This document shows, one piece after another, positions 17,306 to 25,722 of a DNA stretch of 63,302 bases. Each line of letters opens with the position of its first letter. Positions within the stretch are counted from its first letter, which is position 1. The stretch is from Clostridiales bacterium (GTDB lineage: Bacteria > Bacillota > Clostridia > Christensenellales > JAISNN01). The notes beneath the pieces are model-generated. The model was given only the letters and a program-made list of their open reading frames with translations. It did not search any database and was not told where the DNA came from. The stretch covers positions 1-63,302 of the forward strand of contig JAITOU010000034.1 in NCBI GenBank assembly GCA_031289755.1, written 5' to 3'. A program made the translations under genes and the position numbers.

Positions 17306-18547
17306 ATGACTTTATCTCAAAAAATTTTAGCGGCAAAAGCCGGACTGAAAACCGTTGAGCCGGGACAGCTCATCAAGGCAAGGCTTGACCTTATGCTCGC
17401 AAACGACATTACCGCGCCTGTGTCTATAAAGGAATTTGACAAAGCCGGAATTACCGCCGTAGACGATAAGAGTAAGATAGCTCTCGTCATGGACCATTTC
17501 ACGCCCAACAAGGATATAAAAGCCGCCGAGCAGTGCAGCTGTGTCCGACAATTTGCAAGGCGGTTCGATATCGAAAACTTCTTTGACGTCGGCAGAATGG
17601 GAATAGAGCACGCTTTGCTGCCCGAAGCCGGACTTGTGCTTCCGGGCGACCTTGTGATAGGCGCGGACAGTCACACCTGTACCTACGGCGCGCTCGGCGC
17701 TTTTTCGACCGGTGTCGGAAGCACCGATATAGCGGCGGCAATGGCGACGGGCGAAGCGTGGTTTAAAGTTCCGTCGGCTATAAAATTTGTTTTAAAAAAC
17801 AAACCGGCAAAAAATATTTCCGGCAAGGATATCATATTACATATAATAGGCACAATCGGCGTTGACGGCGCTTTGTGTAAATCTATGGAGTTTTTTGGCG
17901 GCGGCTTGAAATATCTCGGCATAGACGACAGGTTTACGATAGCCAATATGGCGATAGAAGCCGGTGCAAAAAACGGTATATTTGAAGCGGACGCTATAAC
18001 TCTCGAATACATAAAGGGCAGAAGTGCGCGTAAACCGCAGTTTTTTGAAGCGGACATAGATGCGTCATATGAAGCCGTGTACGAAATAGATTTGAGCGCG
18101 CTTAAACCTACCGTCGCTTTTCCGCACCTTCCGAGCAATACGCGGACGACGGACGAAATAGGCGATATACAAATCGACCAGGTGATAATCGGCAGCTGCA
18201 CAAACGGACACATTTCAGATTTGAGAGCGGCGGCGGCGGTTTTAAAGGGCAAAAGGGTCAACGACAGAGTGAGAACGATAATTATTCCGGCGACAAACCG
18301 TATCTATCTCGATGCCTTAAAGGAAGGCTTGATAGAGATATTTATCAATGCCGGAGCGGTAGTTTCCACGCCGACCTGCGGACCGTGCCTTGGCGGACAT
18401 ATGGGAATACTCGCCGCGGGAGAACGCGCCGTATCGACGACCAATAGAAATTTTGTCGGCAGAATGGGACATCCCGAATCTGAGGTGTATCTCGCTTCGC
18501 CGTATGTGGCGGCAATGAGCGCGGTCGCCGGTAAAATATGCGGTTAA
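17306..18547 (+). CDS. leuC: 3-isopropylmalate dehydratase large subunit
   Basis: LeuC carries the [4Fe-4S] cluster of isopropylmalate isomerase and works with LeuD. Cluster ligands are visible as the cysteine in GSCTNGH and the pair in TCGPCLGG, and the active-site region [13 protein letters not shown] is intact. Its 413-residue length fits the shorter HacA/LeuC2 subfamily found in Clostridia and archaea, as against about 465 in the E. coli type. A homoaconitase assignment is unlikely because the gene sits between leuA and leuD. ACGGAG precedes the ATG. Confidence 0.94.
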   Translation: MTLSQKILAAKAGLKTVEPGQLIKARLDLMLANDITAPVSIKEFDKAGITAVDDKSKIALVMDHFTPNKDIKAAEQCSCVRQFARRFDIENFFDVGRMGIEHALLPEAGLVLPGDLVIGADSHTCTYGALGAFSTGVGSTDIAAAMATGEAWFKVPSAIKFVLKNKPAKNISGKDIILHIIGTIGVDGALCKSMEFFGGGLKYLGIDDRFTIANMAIEAGAKNGIFEADAITLEYIKGRSARKPQFFEADIDASYEAVYEIDLSALKPTVAFPHLPSNTRTTDEIGDIQIDQVIIGSCTNGHISDLRAAAAVLKGKRVNDRVRTIIIPATNRIYLDALKEGLIEIFINAGAVVSTPTCGPCLGGHMGILAAGERAVSTTNRNFVGRMGHPESEVYLASPYVAAMSAVAGKICG

Positions 18548-18568
18548 TGAGCTGTATTTAAAGGCTCA

Positions 18569-18600
18569 CTATTCTATAAAAAGGCATTTTATAGAGTATT
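18569..18600. repeat. Palindromic intergenic repeat between leuC and leuD
   Basis: CTATTCTATAAAA is followed by the inverted arm TTTTATAGAGTAT around AGGCA. Eleven of twelve core positions pair. It lies in the 82-base gap between two genes of one operon, so it will be present in the mRNA. Confidence 0.65.
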
Positions 18601-18629
18601 ACACTTAAAAAACTTTAAGGAGAAAGACA

Positions 18630-19115
18630 ATGAAAGTAAAAGGCTTTGCTCATAAATACGGAAGCAACGTCGATACCGACGTCATTATTCCGGCACGGCA
18701 TTTAAATACGAGCGACCATACCGCGCTTGCCGCTCATTGTATGGAAGATATCGATAAGGCTTTTGTCAATAAAGTCAAAAATGGCGACATCATAGTTGCG
18801 GAAGCCAATTTCGGATGCGGAAGCAGCCGTGAACACGCGCCTATCGCTATCAAAGCAAGCGGCGTTTCGTGCGTGATAGCCAATACGTTTGCGAGAATTT
18901 TTTACAGAAATTCTATCAATATCGGTCTGCCTATCGTCGAATGCCCCGAAGCCGTCAAGGACATCAAAAGCGGTGATATAATCTCCGTCGACTTCGAGAA
19001 AGGCATAATCGCCAACGAAACGAGCGGCAACAATTTTAAAATATTGCCGTTGCCGGAATTTATACAGGAAATCGTCGACGCGGGCGGTCTTTTAAACCGT
19101 ATAAAAGCAAAATAA
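18630..19115 (+). CDS. leuD: 3-isopropylmalate dehydratase small subunit
   Basis: LeuD forms the swivelling small subunit of isopropylmalate isomerase and supplies the substrate-specificity loop. The 161-residue protein shows [13 protein letters not shown] near the N-terminus and the conserved [11 protein letters not shown] segment, and is the short LeuD2 type that pairs with the short LeuC upstream. AAGGAG precedes the ATG. leuB follows after 32 bases. Confidence 0.95.
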   Translation: MKVKGFAHKYGSNVDTDVIIPARHLNTSDHTALAAHCMEDIDKAFVNKVKNGDIIVAEANFGCGSSREHAPIAIKASGVSCVIANTFARIFYRNSINIGLPIVECPEAVKDIKSGDIISVDFEKGIIANETSGNNFKILPLPEFIQEIVDAGGLLNRIKAK

Positions 19116-19147
19116 ACGCGCCGGTTAGGGCGCAATTCGGAGGAAAT

Positions 19148-20245
19148 ATGGAATATAAAATAGCCGTAATAGACGGCGACGGAATAGGTCCGGAGGTTTG
19201 CGCCGCCGCGCTTCAAGTTTTTGATGCGGTCGGCAAAAAATACCGTCATGATTTTCGCTTCGAGCACGTCTTGATGGGCGGAGCTGCCATAGACAAAACG
19301 GGCGTGCCGCTGCCGAAGACGACTGTGGATATATGCAAAAAAAGTAATTCCGTGTTGTTGGGAGCTGTCGGCGGCCCGAAATGGGATGGCTTGCCCGGTC
19401 ATTTGAGACCCGAAGCCGGACTTTTGGGTATCAGAAAGGCACTCAATCTCTATGCAAATATCCGACCGGCGGTATTATTGAACGCGCTCAAAAAAACCTG
19501 TCCGCTCAGAGCGGATATAAGGGATAACGGCATAAATATTATAGTCGTCAGAGAGCTTACGGGCGGTATTTACTTCGGCAAAAGAAAAACCGTCGATAAA
19601 TCGGGCGGCGCGGACGGAGACAAAACGTATGCCTACGATACCGAGAAATACAGCGTTGACGAGATAAAGAGAATAGCCGTAAAGGCGTATGAAATTGCCT
19701 CGAAAAGACAAAAGAAAATAATAAGCGTAGACAAGGCAAACGTCCTTGACAGCAGCCGTCTTTGGCGCAAAACGGTTCATGAATTAAACGCGGAATATCC
19801 CGATATAGAGGTCGTAGATATGCTCGTAGACAACGCGGCAATGCAATTAGTAAAAAATCCGTCGCAGTTTGACGTCGTCTTGACGAGCAATATGTTCGGC
19901 GATATACTTAGCGACGAAGCCGCAATGATTACGGGCAGTATAGGCATATTGGCTTCGGCAAGTCTTGGCGGCGGCAATCTCGGACTGTACGAGCCTATTC
20001 ACGGCAGTGCGCCCGATATAGCCGGTCAGGACAAGGCAAATCCCGTCGCGACAATTCTCTCCGCCGCAATGATGCTCGGAATGTCCTTCGGCCTTGACCG
20101 CGAGTCCGCCGCCGTCGAAGCCGCCGTCAACTCCGTCTTAGAAAAAAACATCCGCACCGCAGATATTAAGGAAGCCGGCAGCACGGTAGTCGGTTGCAAA
20201 GAAATGGGTACTCTAATCGCCGAAGAGATATTGAAAGCACATTAA
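19148..20245 (+). CDS. leuB: 3-isopropylmalate dehydrogenase
   Basis: LeuB oxidatively decarboxylates 3-isopropylmalate using NAD and divalent metal. At 365 residues it has family length, with VRELTGGIYFG and the metal/NAD segment MFGDILSDEAA, followed by GSAPDIAGQDKANP. CGGAGG precedes the ATG. It ends the leuA-C-D-B operon. A strong terminator lies about 80 bases downstream, after another palindromic repeat. Confidence 0.96.
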   Translation: MEYKIAVIDGDGIGPEVCAAALQVFDAVGKKYRHDFRFEHVLMGGAAIDKTGVPLPKTTVDICKKSNSVLLGAVGGPKWDGLPGHLRPEAGLLGIRKALNLYANIRPAVLLNALKKTCPLRADIRDNGINIIVVRELTGGIYFGKRKTVDKSGGADGDKTYAYDTEKYSVDEIKRIAVKAYEIASKRQKKIISVDKANVLDSSRLWRKTVHELNAEYPDIEVVDMLVDNAAMQLVKNPSQFDVVLTSNMFGDILSDEAAMITGSIGILASASLGGGNLGLYEPIHGSAPDIAGQDKANPVATILSAAMMLGMSFGLDRESAAVEAAVNSVLEKNIRTADIKEAGSTVVGCKEMGTLIAEEILKAH

Positions 20246-20266
20246 ATTCGGGTTAAAGAAATAGCG

Positions 20267-20299
20267 ACTATTCTGAAATAACGGCTTTTATGGAATACT
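20267..20299. repeat. Palindromic intergenic repeat after leuB
   Basis: ACTATTCTGAAATA and the inverted TTTTATGGAATACT frame ACGGC. About ten of fourteen positions pair. It precedes the leu operon terminator. Confidence 0.5.
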
Positions 20300-20324
20300 C
20301 CGCAAGGCTTGGAGAGACAAAAAA

Positions 20325-20361
20325 TAAAATTGCCCGAAAAATTATTTTTCGGGCAATTTTA
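20325..20361. terminator. Strong intrinsic terminator of the leu operon
   Basis: TAAAATTGCCCGAAAAA and TTTTTCGGGCAATTTTA are perfect arms of 17 bases around a three-base loop. The symmetry lets it stop transcription from both sides, including the convergent dinJ-like gene. Confidence 0.88.
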
Positions 20362-20453
20362 TGGTACTATTCCTTAATTTGTTTTTCAATATTCATGTGA
20401 CCGTATAAAATTCTATGGATAGTGGCTTTTTGTAGCAATTGATAGGAATAGGC

Positions 20454-20807
20454 TCATTTTACATATTTACAACTTAATTCCTTTTTAAATTCTTTAAAGA
20501 TGGCAAAACCGTCAAGCGGTTCAATATCGCTTAGAATTTCGTTTTCAGCTTCTTTTAGCTTTGCATCTACATAATCTTCGGTAAGGTAAGGAACAGGTTT
20601 TGCCGTGAGTTTGTCTATGGTTTCTTTTTTTGATTTTGTAGCTTTGAGCGAAAAGGGTAAACCGTTGGTATTGACTACCTTAGCGAAAAATATGTTTACG
20701 GCTTCGGCTGATGTCATTCCGATTTGTTCAAAAATATCTTCCGCTTCGGCTTTTAGCTTTGCATTTACTTTGATTGTGTCAAATTTTTTCGGACTTGTCT
20801 CGCTCAT
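20454..20807 (-). CDS. RelB/DinJ family antitoxin-like protein
   Basis: This 117-residue protein has the RelB/DinJ ribbon-helix-helix pattern in its first 50 residues (KVNAKLKAEAEDIFEQIG, then AVNIFFAKVVNTNGLPF). The C-terminal half is longer than in typical DinJ antitoxins and is acidic. AAGGAG precedes the ATG. No RelE/YafQ toxin gene is adjacent. Its upstream neighbour on the same strand, 65 bases away, encodes an unrelated 136-residue protein. It may be an orphan antitoxin, a repressor, or half of a non-canonical pair. Confidence 0.75.
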   Translation of the reverse strand: MSETSPKKFDTIKVNAKLKAEAEDIFEQIGMTSAEAVNIFFAKVVNTNGLPFSLKATKSKKETIDKLTAKPVPYLTEDYVDAKLKEAENEILSDIEPLDGFAIFKEFKKELSCKYVK

Positions 20808-20871
20808 GACGGTGTTCTCCTTGTATATGTATTATATTTACGGCTTGGCAAAGGTAAAAGTGAAGTTTGGA

Positions 20872-21282
20872 CTATCGATTATAGTGTTTATCGATAAATT
20901 CTTGCATTTCCGCCCAACATTTTTTGTAAGCCTTCTCATATTCATCCGTCGAAAAATAATCAATATAATTGATGTCGCCCAAAAAGCTTTTCTTTGAAAA
21001 AATGCGGCTGTATCTCGAAAGCTGACTTTCTAAAAACAGTCTGAGAATGCCGCAGTGCATGAAATAAAATAGCTTTGCTTTTTTAGTCATTTTGATATTC
21101 TTGTTTTCAACTTCCGCAAAGCCAAAAGCTACGAATCTGCTTAGTCCGTTGTTGATTTCATCAAGCGTAAAGACGGCATAATTAAAAGAGTCGCCTCTTG
21201 CAATAATGTCTTTGAGCGACGGATTTTTTAACCCGATTAGCGTTATGAACAGCCAACCGTCGGAAGGCTGAAATTTTACCAT
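20872..21282 (-). CDS. Hypothetical protein upstream of the DinJ-like gene
   Basis: This is a 136-residue protein, basic and aromatic-rich, with no signal peptide. I do not recognise a family. The middle is helical and rich in K/F (TKKAKLFYFMHCGILRLFLE), and the end (CWAEMQEFIDKHYNR) is amphipathic. AGGAG lies just before the ATG. It is transcribed toward the DinJ-like gene and may form an operon with it. The size would suit a toxin, but no RelE-fold motif is visible, so toxin status is speculation. Confidence 0.55.
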   Translation of the reverse strand: MVKFQPSDGWLFITLIGLKNPSLKDIIARGDSFNYAVFTLDEINNGLSRFVAFGFAEVENKNIKMTKKAKLFYFMHCGILRLFLESQLSRYSRIFSKKSFLGDINYIDYFSTDEYEKAYKKCWAEMQEFIDKHYNR

Positions 21283-21346
21283 AGCTACTCCTGTTTGATT
21301 TGAGTATATTTGTGTAAAATATGTTGCATTTGGATTGATACGGAAA

Positions 21347-21835
21347 CTAAAAATTTAAAGGGATTCCGCAATAGATAAGGACATTCTTATAATAAATACA
21401 AACGACCCCGATGCCTAAATAGTGAAAGTCTTCAAGCTCTACACGAACGTCAATAATTTTGTTATCGCTATAACCATTAAACACAATTGTATTGAAAAAT
21501 TGACGATTATCGAAATACAAGCCTTCGGCAAGACCTATAACATCAAAGTTTCTTGGCGTAGTATCGAATGTTTTATTGTAATTCTTATCATAGTTTTTAA
21601 CGGTATAGTTTTCACAAGTAAAATCTTCGACGAGAATCGAAGTTTCATCAAAGCCCGTATAATACACAAAAAAGCCGATTTCAGCAAAGGCCCCCTCGGT
21701 GTATTTTACAAAACGAAATTCGAGCTCGCCAACGGTTGACGTATCAAAAAAATCATTCGGCAATTTATCTCGATTGCCGTGTCTGCACCCGACGAGTACG
21801 ACTGTCAAGCCGACAATTAGTACAAGAATCATCAA
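21347..21835 (-). CDS. Small predicted lipoprotein with disrupted signal-peptide start
   Basis: From the ATG at 21835 the 162-residue product starts MMILVLIVGLTVVLVGC, a lipobox ending in cysteine 17 but without the usual basic n-region. A strong AAGGAG (21862-21867) instead precedes an ATG at 21852 whose frame reads MKKNIH and then stops. One more A in the A8 tract after that ATG would give MKKKYPLMILVLIVGLTVVL, an ideal lipoprotein signal. The stop and the ATG at 21835 overlap, so re-initiation is possible. The mature part is beta-rich with unknown function. A promoter precedes it. Confidence 0.6.
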   Translation of the reverse strand: MMILVLIVGLTVVLVGCRHGNRDKLPNDFFDTSTVGELEFRFVKYTEGAFAEIGFFVYYTGFDETSILVEDFTCENYTVKNYDKNYNKTFDTTPRNFDVIGLAEGLYFDNRQFFNTIVFNGYSDNKIIDVRVELEDFHYLGIGVVCIYYKNVLIYCGIPLNF

Positions 21836-21883
21836 TGGATATTTTTTTTCATATGAACACTCTCCTTATGCGTATGCTTTATA

Positions 21884-21912
21884 AGTATAATGGATATGAG
21901 ATACATTGCCAA
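21884..21912 (-). promoter_or_regulatory. Predicted promoter for the lipoprotein gene
   Basis: On the minus strand TTGGCA (21907-21912), a 17-base spacer and TATACT (21884-21889) lie 32 bases ahead of the ATG at 21852. Confidence 0.6.
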
Positions 21913-21937
21913 TTGTGTTTTACTTTCTTAAAGTAAA

Positions 21938-21959
21938 AAAGACCTTTTCAAAGGTCTTT
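21938..21959 (-). terminator. Terminator of the tRNA-Ala gene
   Basis: AAAGACCTTT and AAAGGTCTTT form a hairpin followed, on the minus strand, by a T run (TTTTTTAC). It lies eight bases past the tRNA 3' end. Confidence 0.75.
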
Positions 21960-21967
21960 CTTTGTTT

Positions 21968-22043
<76 letters not shown>

Positions 22044-22164
22044 GTGCGGTCGGATTTGACTTTCGGGCAATATTATATCATAAACGGAGAAATTATGCAA
22101 TTAAATTATATAATTTGATTTGGAATTTTATATAATCTTGATTTGAAATTTTACGTTAATTTCT

Positions 22165-22193
22165 TTGATTTTTTTATCCGTATATTGTATAAT
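22165..22193 (+). promoter_or_regulatory. Predicted promoter for the hexosamine-kinase-like gene
   Basis: TTGATT (22165-22170), a 17-base spacer and TATAAT (22188-22193) lie 28 bases ahead of the ATG at 22222. Confidence 0.6.
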
Positions 22194-22221
22194 TAATACA
22201 TATAGTCAATATGGAGCGTTC

Positions 22222-23346
22222 ATGTTTGAAAGAGACAAGATAACAGACGAAAATATTAAGCGTATTTTGGAGAGCTTTAACTTTGAAGGGAGCTTCGTGG
22301 GGCTTGCTCCGCACGGCTGCGGACATATTAACGATACGTTCTTGATGTCTTTTAGTGGCGCGGACGGCGGCGATATAAAATACATATTGCAGAGAATAAA
22401 CGGCGGAATTTTCAAAAACATACCTGCGCTTATGCGCAACTTCGAGCTTGTCACCGCATATCTGGCGGAAAAATCTCTTAAAGCGGGCGGTAATCCTATG
22501 CGCGACGTGCTTACGCTGATATTTACAAGGTCGGGGCAATCTTACTTAGAAACAAACGGCGAATATTTCAGAGCCTTTGTCTTTATAGACCGTGCGATAT
22601 CTTATCAGACCGTTGAAAAGCCGGAGCATTTTTTTGAAGCCGGTATTGCATTCGGAAGGTTTGCCGCATTGCTCGACGGCTTCGACGCGTCGCTTCTCTT
22701 TGAAGCTATTCCGAATTTTCATGACACCGCAAAAAGGTATGACAATTTTTTAAAGGCTCTCGAAGCCGATAAGCATAGCAGGGCGAAGGATGTCAAAGCC
22801 GAGATAGAGTTTACCAAGTCACGGCGCGGAATAACGAATGCGGTTATATCCTTACTCAACGACAACAAAATCCCCAAAAGAGTTACTCACAACGATACGA
22901 AGCTAAACAATGTCATGATAGACGATGTGACGGGGAAGGCCGTCGCCGTTATCGACCTTGACACGGTGATGCCGGGTTCGCTCCTGTACGACTTCGGGGA
23001 CTCGATACGTTCCGGCTGTAATACCGCCGCCGAAGACGAGAAAGATTTGTCAAAGGTCACTTTTGATTTGAAGCTTTTTGCCGCATATTCTAAGGGATAT
23101 ATAAAGGAAACAAAAAAATTAATCCGTGCCGAAGAAAAGAAGTTATTGGCGGCAGCACCCGTGCTTATGACCTTTGAGTGCGGTATGCGTTTTTTGACCG
23201 ATTATCTTGACGGCGACAATTATTTTAAAATAAAATATCCGTCGCATAATCTCGACCGAGCAAGAACGCAATACAAGCTTGTCGCCGACATGGAAAAAAA
23301 TGCTGACAAAATGGCAGAAATTCTCGATTCGGCTTTTGCCGAGTGA
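22222..23346 (+). CDS. N-acetylhexosamine 1-kinase-like phosphotransferase (NahK/APH fold)
   Basis: This 374-residue APH-fold kinase shows the catalytic loop VTHNDTKLNNVM, the metal-binding AVIDLDTVMPG and LYDFGDSIRSG. The C-terminal segment FECGMRFLTDYLDGDNYF is also strikingly like bifidobacterial NahK, which phosphorylates GalNAc/GlcNAc at C1 in the lacto-N-biose/galacto-N-biose pathway. The immediate neighbour is galE, matching the lnp/GNB clusters where nahK and galE sit together, although the phosphorylase (lnpA) and uridylyltransferase are not in this window. The start is the ATG at 22222, preceded by GGAG. A choline- or homoserine-kinase role is less likely. Confidence 0.82.
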   Translation: MFERDKITDENIKRILESFNFEGSFVGLAPHGCGHINDTFLMSFSGADGGDIKYILQRINGGIFKNIPALMRNFELVTAYLAEKSLKAGGNPMRDVLTLIFTRSGQSYLETNGEYFRAFVFIDRAISYQTVEKPEHFFEAGIAFGRFAALLDGFDASLLFEAIPNFHDTAKRYDNFLKALEADKHSRAKDVKAEIEFTKSRRGITNAVISLLNDNKIPKRVTHNDTKLNNVMIDDVTGKAVAVIDLDTVMPGSLLYDFGDSIRSGCNTAAEDEKDLSKVTFDLKLFAAYSKGYIKETKKLIRAEEKKLLAAAPVLMTFECGMRFLTDYLDGDNYFKIKYPSHNLDRARTQYKLVADMEKNADKMAEILDSAFAE

Positions 23347-23381
23347 AGCTTATCACTTAAATCATATATTCCATGCGGCGA

Positions 23382-23414
23382 AGTATTCTATAAAATATAC
23401 AATTTTAGAATACT
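23382..23414. repeat. Palindromic intergenic repeat ahead of galE
   Basis: AGTATTCTATAAAAT and ATTTTAGAATACT are near-perfect inverted arms around a short loop. It lies in the 138-base gap between the kinase-like gene and galE. Confidence 0.65.
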
Positions 23415-23484
23415 CTACCCATAGTATGTATTTTAATAAACAAATAATCAAAAAATAAATATCAATAATAAAGGCGGTCTTATC

Positions 23485-24537
23485 ATGAAAATTTTGGTGA
23501 CGGGCGGAACCGGCTACATAGGAAGCCACACCGTAGTGCGGCTTATCGAAAACAAATACGACGTTGTCATGCTCGACAATCTCTCCAACAGCAAAAAAGA
23601 CGTCGTGGACAAAATAGACGTCGTAATAGTCGACAATCTCTCCAACAGCAAGGAAGACGTCGTGGATAAAATACAAACGATTACAAAGGTGAAGCCGATT
23701 TTTTACAAAGCCGATTTACTTGACAAGGACGCTGTTTCAAAAATTGTAAAAAAAGAAAAGCCGGACGCAGTGATTCATTTTGCCGGACTCAAAGCCGTCG
23801 GCGAATCGGTCGAACAGCCTTTAAGATATTACCATAACAACATCACGGGTACGGTCAATCTCTTAGAAGTCATGGCGGAAAACGGCATAAAAGACTTTGT
23901 ATTCAGCTCGTCGGCTACGGTTTACGGAAACCCGAAAAGTGTTCCGATAAACGAAAATTTTCCGTTGTCGACTACAAATCCTTACGGCGCGACAAAGCTC
24001 ATGATAGAAAACATTTTGAGAGACCTGTATAACTCAGATACGTCTATGAATATAGCGATTTTGAGATATTTCAACCCTGTCGGCGCGCATAAGAGCGGAC
24101 TTATAGGCGAAAACCCTAACGGAATACCTAATAATCTCGTTCCGTATATGATGCAGGTCGCCGCGGGTAAGCTCGATTATCTAAGAGTTTTCGGCGACGA
24201 TTACAAGACAAAGGACGGAACGGGGGTCAGGGATTATATACACGTCGAGGACCTTGCCGAAGGTCATTTGCTTGCGCTCAAAAAGCTCAAAGAGAAGCCG
24301 GGCATCGTCACTTACAATCTCGGTACGGGCGTTGGGTACAGCGTTCTCGAAATGGTTAAGGAGTTTTCTTCCGTACTCGGACGCGACCTTCCGTACAAGA
24401 TAATAGCCAGACGTCCGGGAGATATCGATGCCTGCTACGCCGACACCGCTCTCGCAAAAAAAGAGATAGGCTTTGAGGCAAAAAGGGGCTTGCACGATAT
24501 GTTTAAGGACGGTTGGAATTTTCAAAAAAATTCTTAA
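23485..24537 (+). CDS. galE: UDP-glucose 4-epimerase with an internal 19-residue duplication
   Basis: GalE interconverts UDP-glucose and UDP-galactose (some also the N-acetyl forms) with bound NAD. The Rossmann motif GGTGYIGSHT (7-16), the catalytic SSSATVYG with Tyr-X3-Lys as YGATK, and the substrate-loop ADTALAKKE are intact. The length is 350 residues against about 330-338 in the family. The excess is a tandem unit of 19 residues, residues 26-44 repeated at 45-63, covering the second beta strand, the NAD-ribose-binding DNLSNS and the following helix. The repeat keeps frame. It follows the NahK-like gene, so the pair may serve hexosamine/galactose entry. Confidence 0.93.
   Translation: MKILVTGGTGYIGSHTVVRLIENKYDVVMLDNLSNSKKDVVDKIDVVIVDNLSNSKEDVVDKIQTITKVKPIFYKADLLDKDAVSKIVKKEKPDAVIHFAGLKAVGESVEQPLRYYHNNITGTVNLLEVMAENGIKDFVFSSSATVYGNPKSVPINENFPLSTTNPYGATKLMIENILRDLYNSDTSMNIAILRYFNPVGAHKSGLIGENPNGIPNNLVPYMMQVAAGKLDYLRVFGDDYKTKDGTGVRDYIHVEDLAEGHLLALKKLKEKPGIVTYNLGTGVGYSVLEMVKEFSSVLGRDLPYKIIARRPGDIDACYADTALAKKEIGFEAKRGLHDMFKDGWNFQKNS
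23560..23673 (+). repeat. 57-bp tandem duplication inside galE
   Basis: Units 23560-23616 and 23617-23673 are identical at 50 of 57 bases. The seven differences give three amino-acid changes (M/I, L/V, K/E) and four silent ones. Both units encode the NAD-binding core DNLSNS. The divergence argues against an assembly artefact. Confidence 0.9.
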
Positions 24538-24596
24538 CCGCATAGAATGGCAGATTGATTGAAAATCGCCTAAAAATGCTTATTGTCATCTTAACT

Positions 24597-24626
24597 ACTA
24601 TATAAACGGCTTGTTTATAGAATACT
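24597..24626. repeat. Palindromic intergenic repeat ahead of aroQ
   Basis: ACTATATAAAC and GTTTATAGAATACT are inverted arms; the left arm lacks three bases of the consensus. Confidence 0.5.
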
Positions 24627-24663
24627 TCGCGTATATTTGACGCGTAAGGAAGGAGAAAAACAT

Positions 24664-25107
24664 ATGAAAATTTTGGTACTCAACGGTCCGAACCTAAACA
24701 CTCTCGGCGACCGTGAACCGGGAATTTACGGAAATTTGGGCTACGACGAGCTTTGCGACGGAATCAAGTCTTTTTGCAAAACCTTTTCGGTAGATGTCGC
24801 GATATATCAGAGCAACAACGAAGGCGATATCGTCACCGAGCTTCAAAAGGCAAAAGACGGCTTTGACGGTATCGTAATCAATGCAGGCGCCCTCACGCAT
24901 TACAGCTATGCCGTATATGACGCGATAAAATACGCCGCGCTGCCTACCGTCGAAGTGCATATTTCAAATATCTTTAACAGGGAAGATTTTAGAAAAACTT
25001 CGGTCATCTCTTCCGCGTGCGACGGCGTGATATCCGGTCTCGGTACGGAAGGATATTATTACGCGATAGAATATCTGAAAAGTCTTTATCAACAAGACGG
25101 CGAATAA
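24664..25107 (+). CDS. aroQ: Type II 3-dehydroquinate dehydratase
   Basis: AroQ dehydrates 3-dehydroquinate in the shikimate pathway. The 147-residue protein begins with the family hallmark NGPNLNTLGDREPGIYG, containing the catalytic Arg and Tyr. It also has NAGALTHYSYA and the catalytic histidine segment VEVHISNIFNREDFR, so it is complete. The chosen ATG at 24664 follows AAGGAGAAA, and a start at 24637 is rejected because it would place that site inside the gene. The neighbours are not shikimate genes. Confidence 0.95.
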   Translation: MKILVLNGPNLNTLGDREPGIYGNLGYDELCDGIKSFCKTFSVDVAIYQSNNEGDIVTELQKAKDGFDGIVINAGALTHYSYAVYDAIKYAALPTVEVHISNIFNREDFRKTSVISSACDGVISGLGTEGYYYAIEYLKSLYQQDGE

Positions 25108-25221
25108 GCTTGTCCGATGACCGCACCCGTCGGCAAATTTTAGCGTCTTTTGTCATGCTGAAATTTGTTCGGCGTTTAGGTTTTGGGATAAGTCTAATAA
25201 AAAATTACGGAGTTATAGAGT

Positions 25222-25692
25222 ATGTCAAGGATAAGCTGGGATGAATATTTTATAGGAATCGCGTATCTCTGCGCCAAAAGGTCGACTTGTTTACGGCGGC
25301 AAATAGGCGCGGTCATCGCCGTTGACAATCAAATCATTTCGACGGGCTACAACGGTGCTTGCTCAAAGCTCGACGAATGCACCGACATCGGCTGTCTTAG
25401 AAACGAATTGAATATCCCGTCGGGCGAAAGACACGAGATATGCAGAGCTGTCCACGCCGAACAAAACGCTATCATTCAAGCTGCCGTCAGAGGCGTTTCG
25501 CTCAACGGCGGTACGCTCTATTGCACGCATTCTCCTTGCGTCCTTTGCGCCAAAATGATTATTAACGCCAAAATAAAAAGATGCGTCATATCGGAGCATT
25601 ATTCCGAAAACAAATACGTCGAATTATTTAAACAAGCCGGTATAGAGATTTTTTATATAGAAAAACCTAATGAAGAATCTAAGACGGTTTGA
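25222..25692 (+). CDS. Deoxycytidylate (dCMP) deaminase family protein
   Basis: This is a 156-residue zinc deaminase. The zinc ligands are in VHAEQNAI (His-Ala-Glu) and THSPCVLCAKMI (two cysteines), typical of ComEB/dCMP deaminase, which makes dUMP for dTMP synthesis. The N-terminal RISWDEYFIGIAYLCAKRSTC and the insertion with CTDIGCLRNEL fit the dCMP rather than the cytidine or tRNA-adenosine deaminases. It stands 114 bases after aroQ with a weak ribosome binding site. Confidence 0.9.
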   Translation: MSRISWDEYFIGIAYLCAKRSTCLRRQIGAVIAVDNQIISTGYNGACSKLDECTDIGCLRNELNIPSGERHEICRAVHAEQNAIIQAAVRGVSLNGGTLYCTHSPCVLCAKMIINAKIKRCVISEHYSENKYVELFKQAGIEIFYIEKPNEESKTV

Positions 25693-25722
25693 TTGCCTAA
25701 TTAATTCTATTAAAAGGGAAAT

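Noticed and set aside
24637-24663. Extended aroQ N-terminus beginning at 24637.
   Set aside because: The extension contains the ribosome binding site of the ATG at 24664 and is not part of the family's N-terminus.
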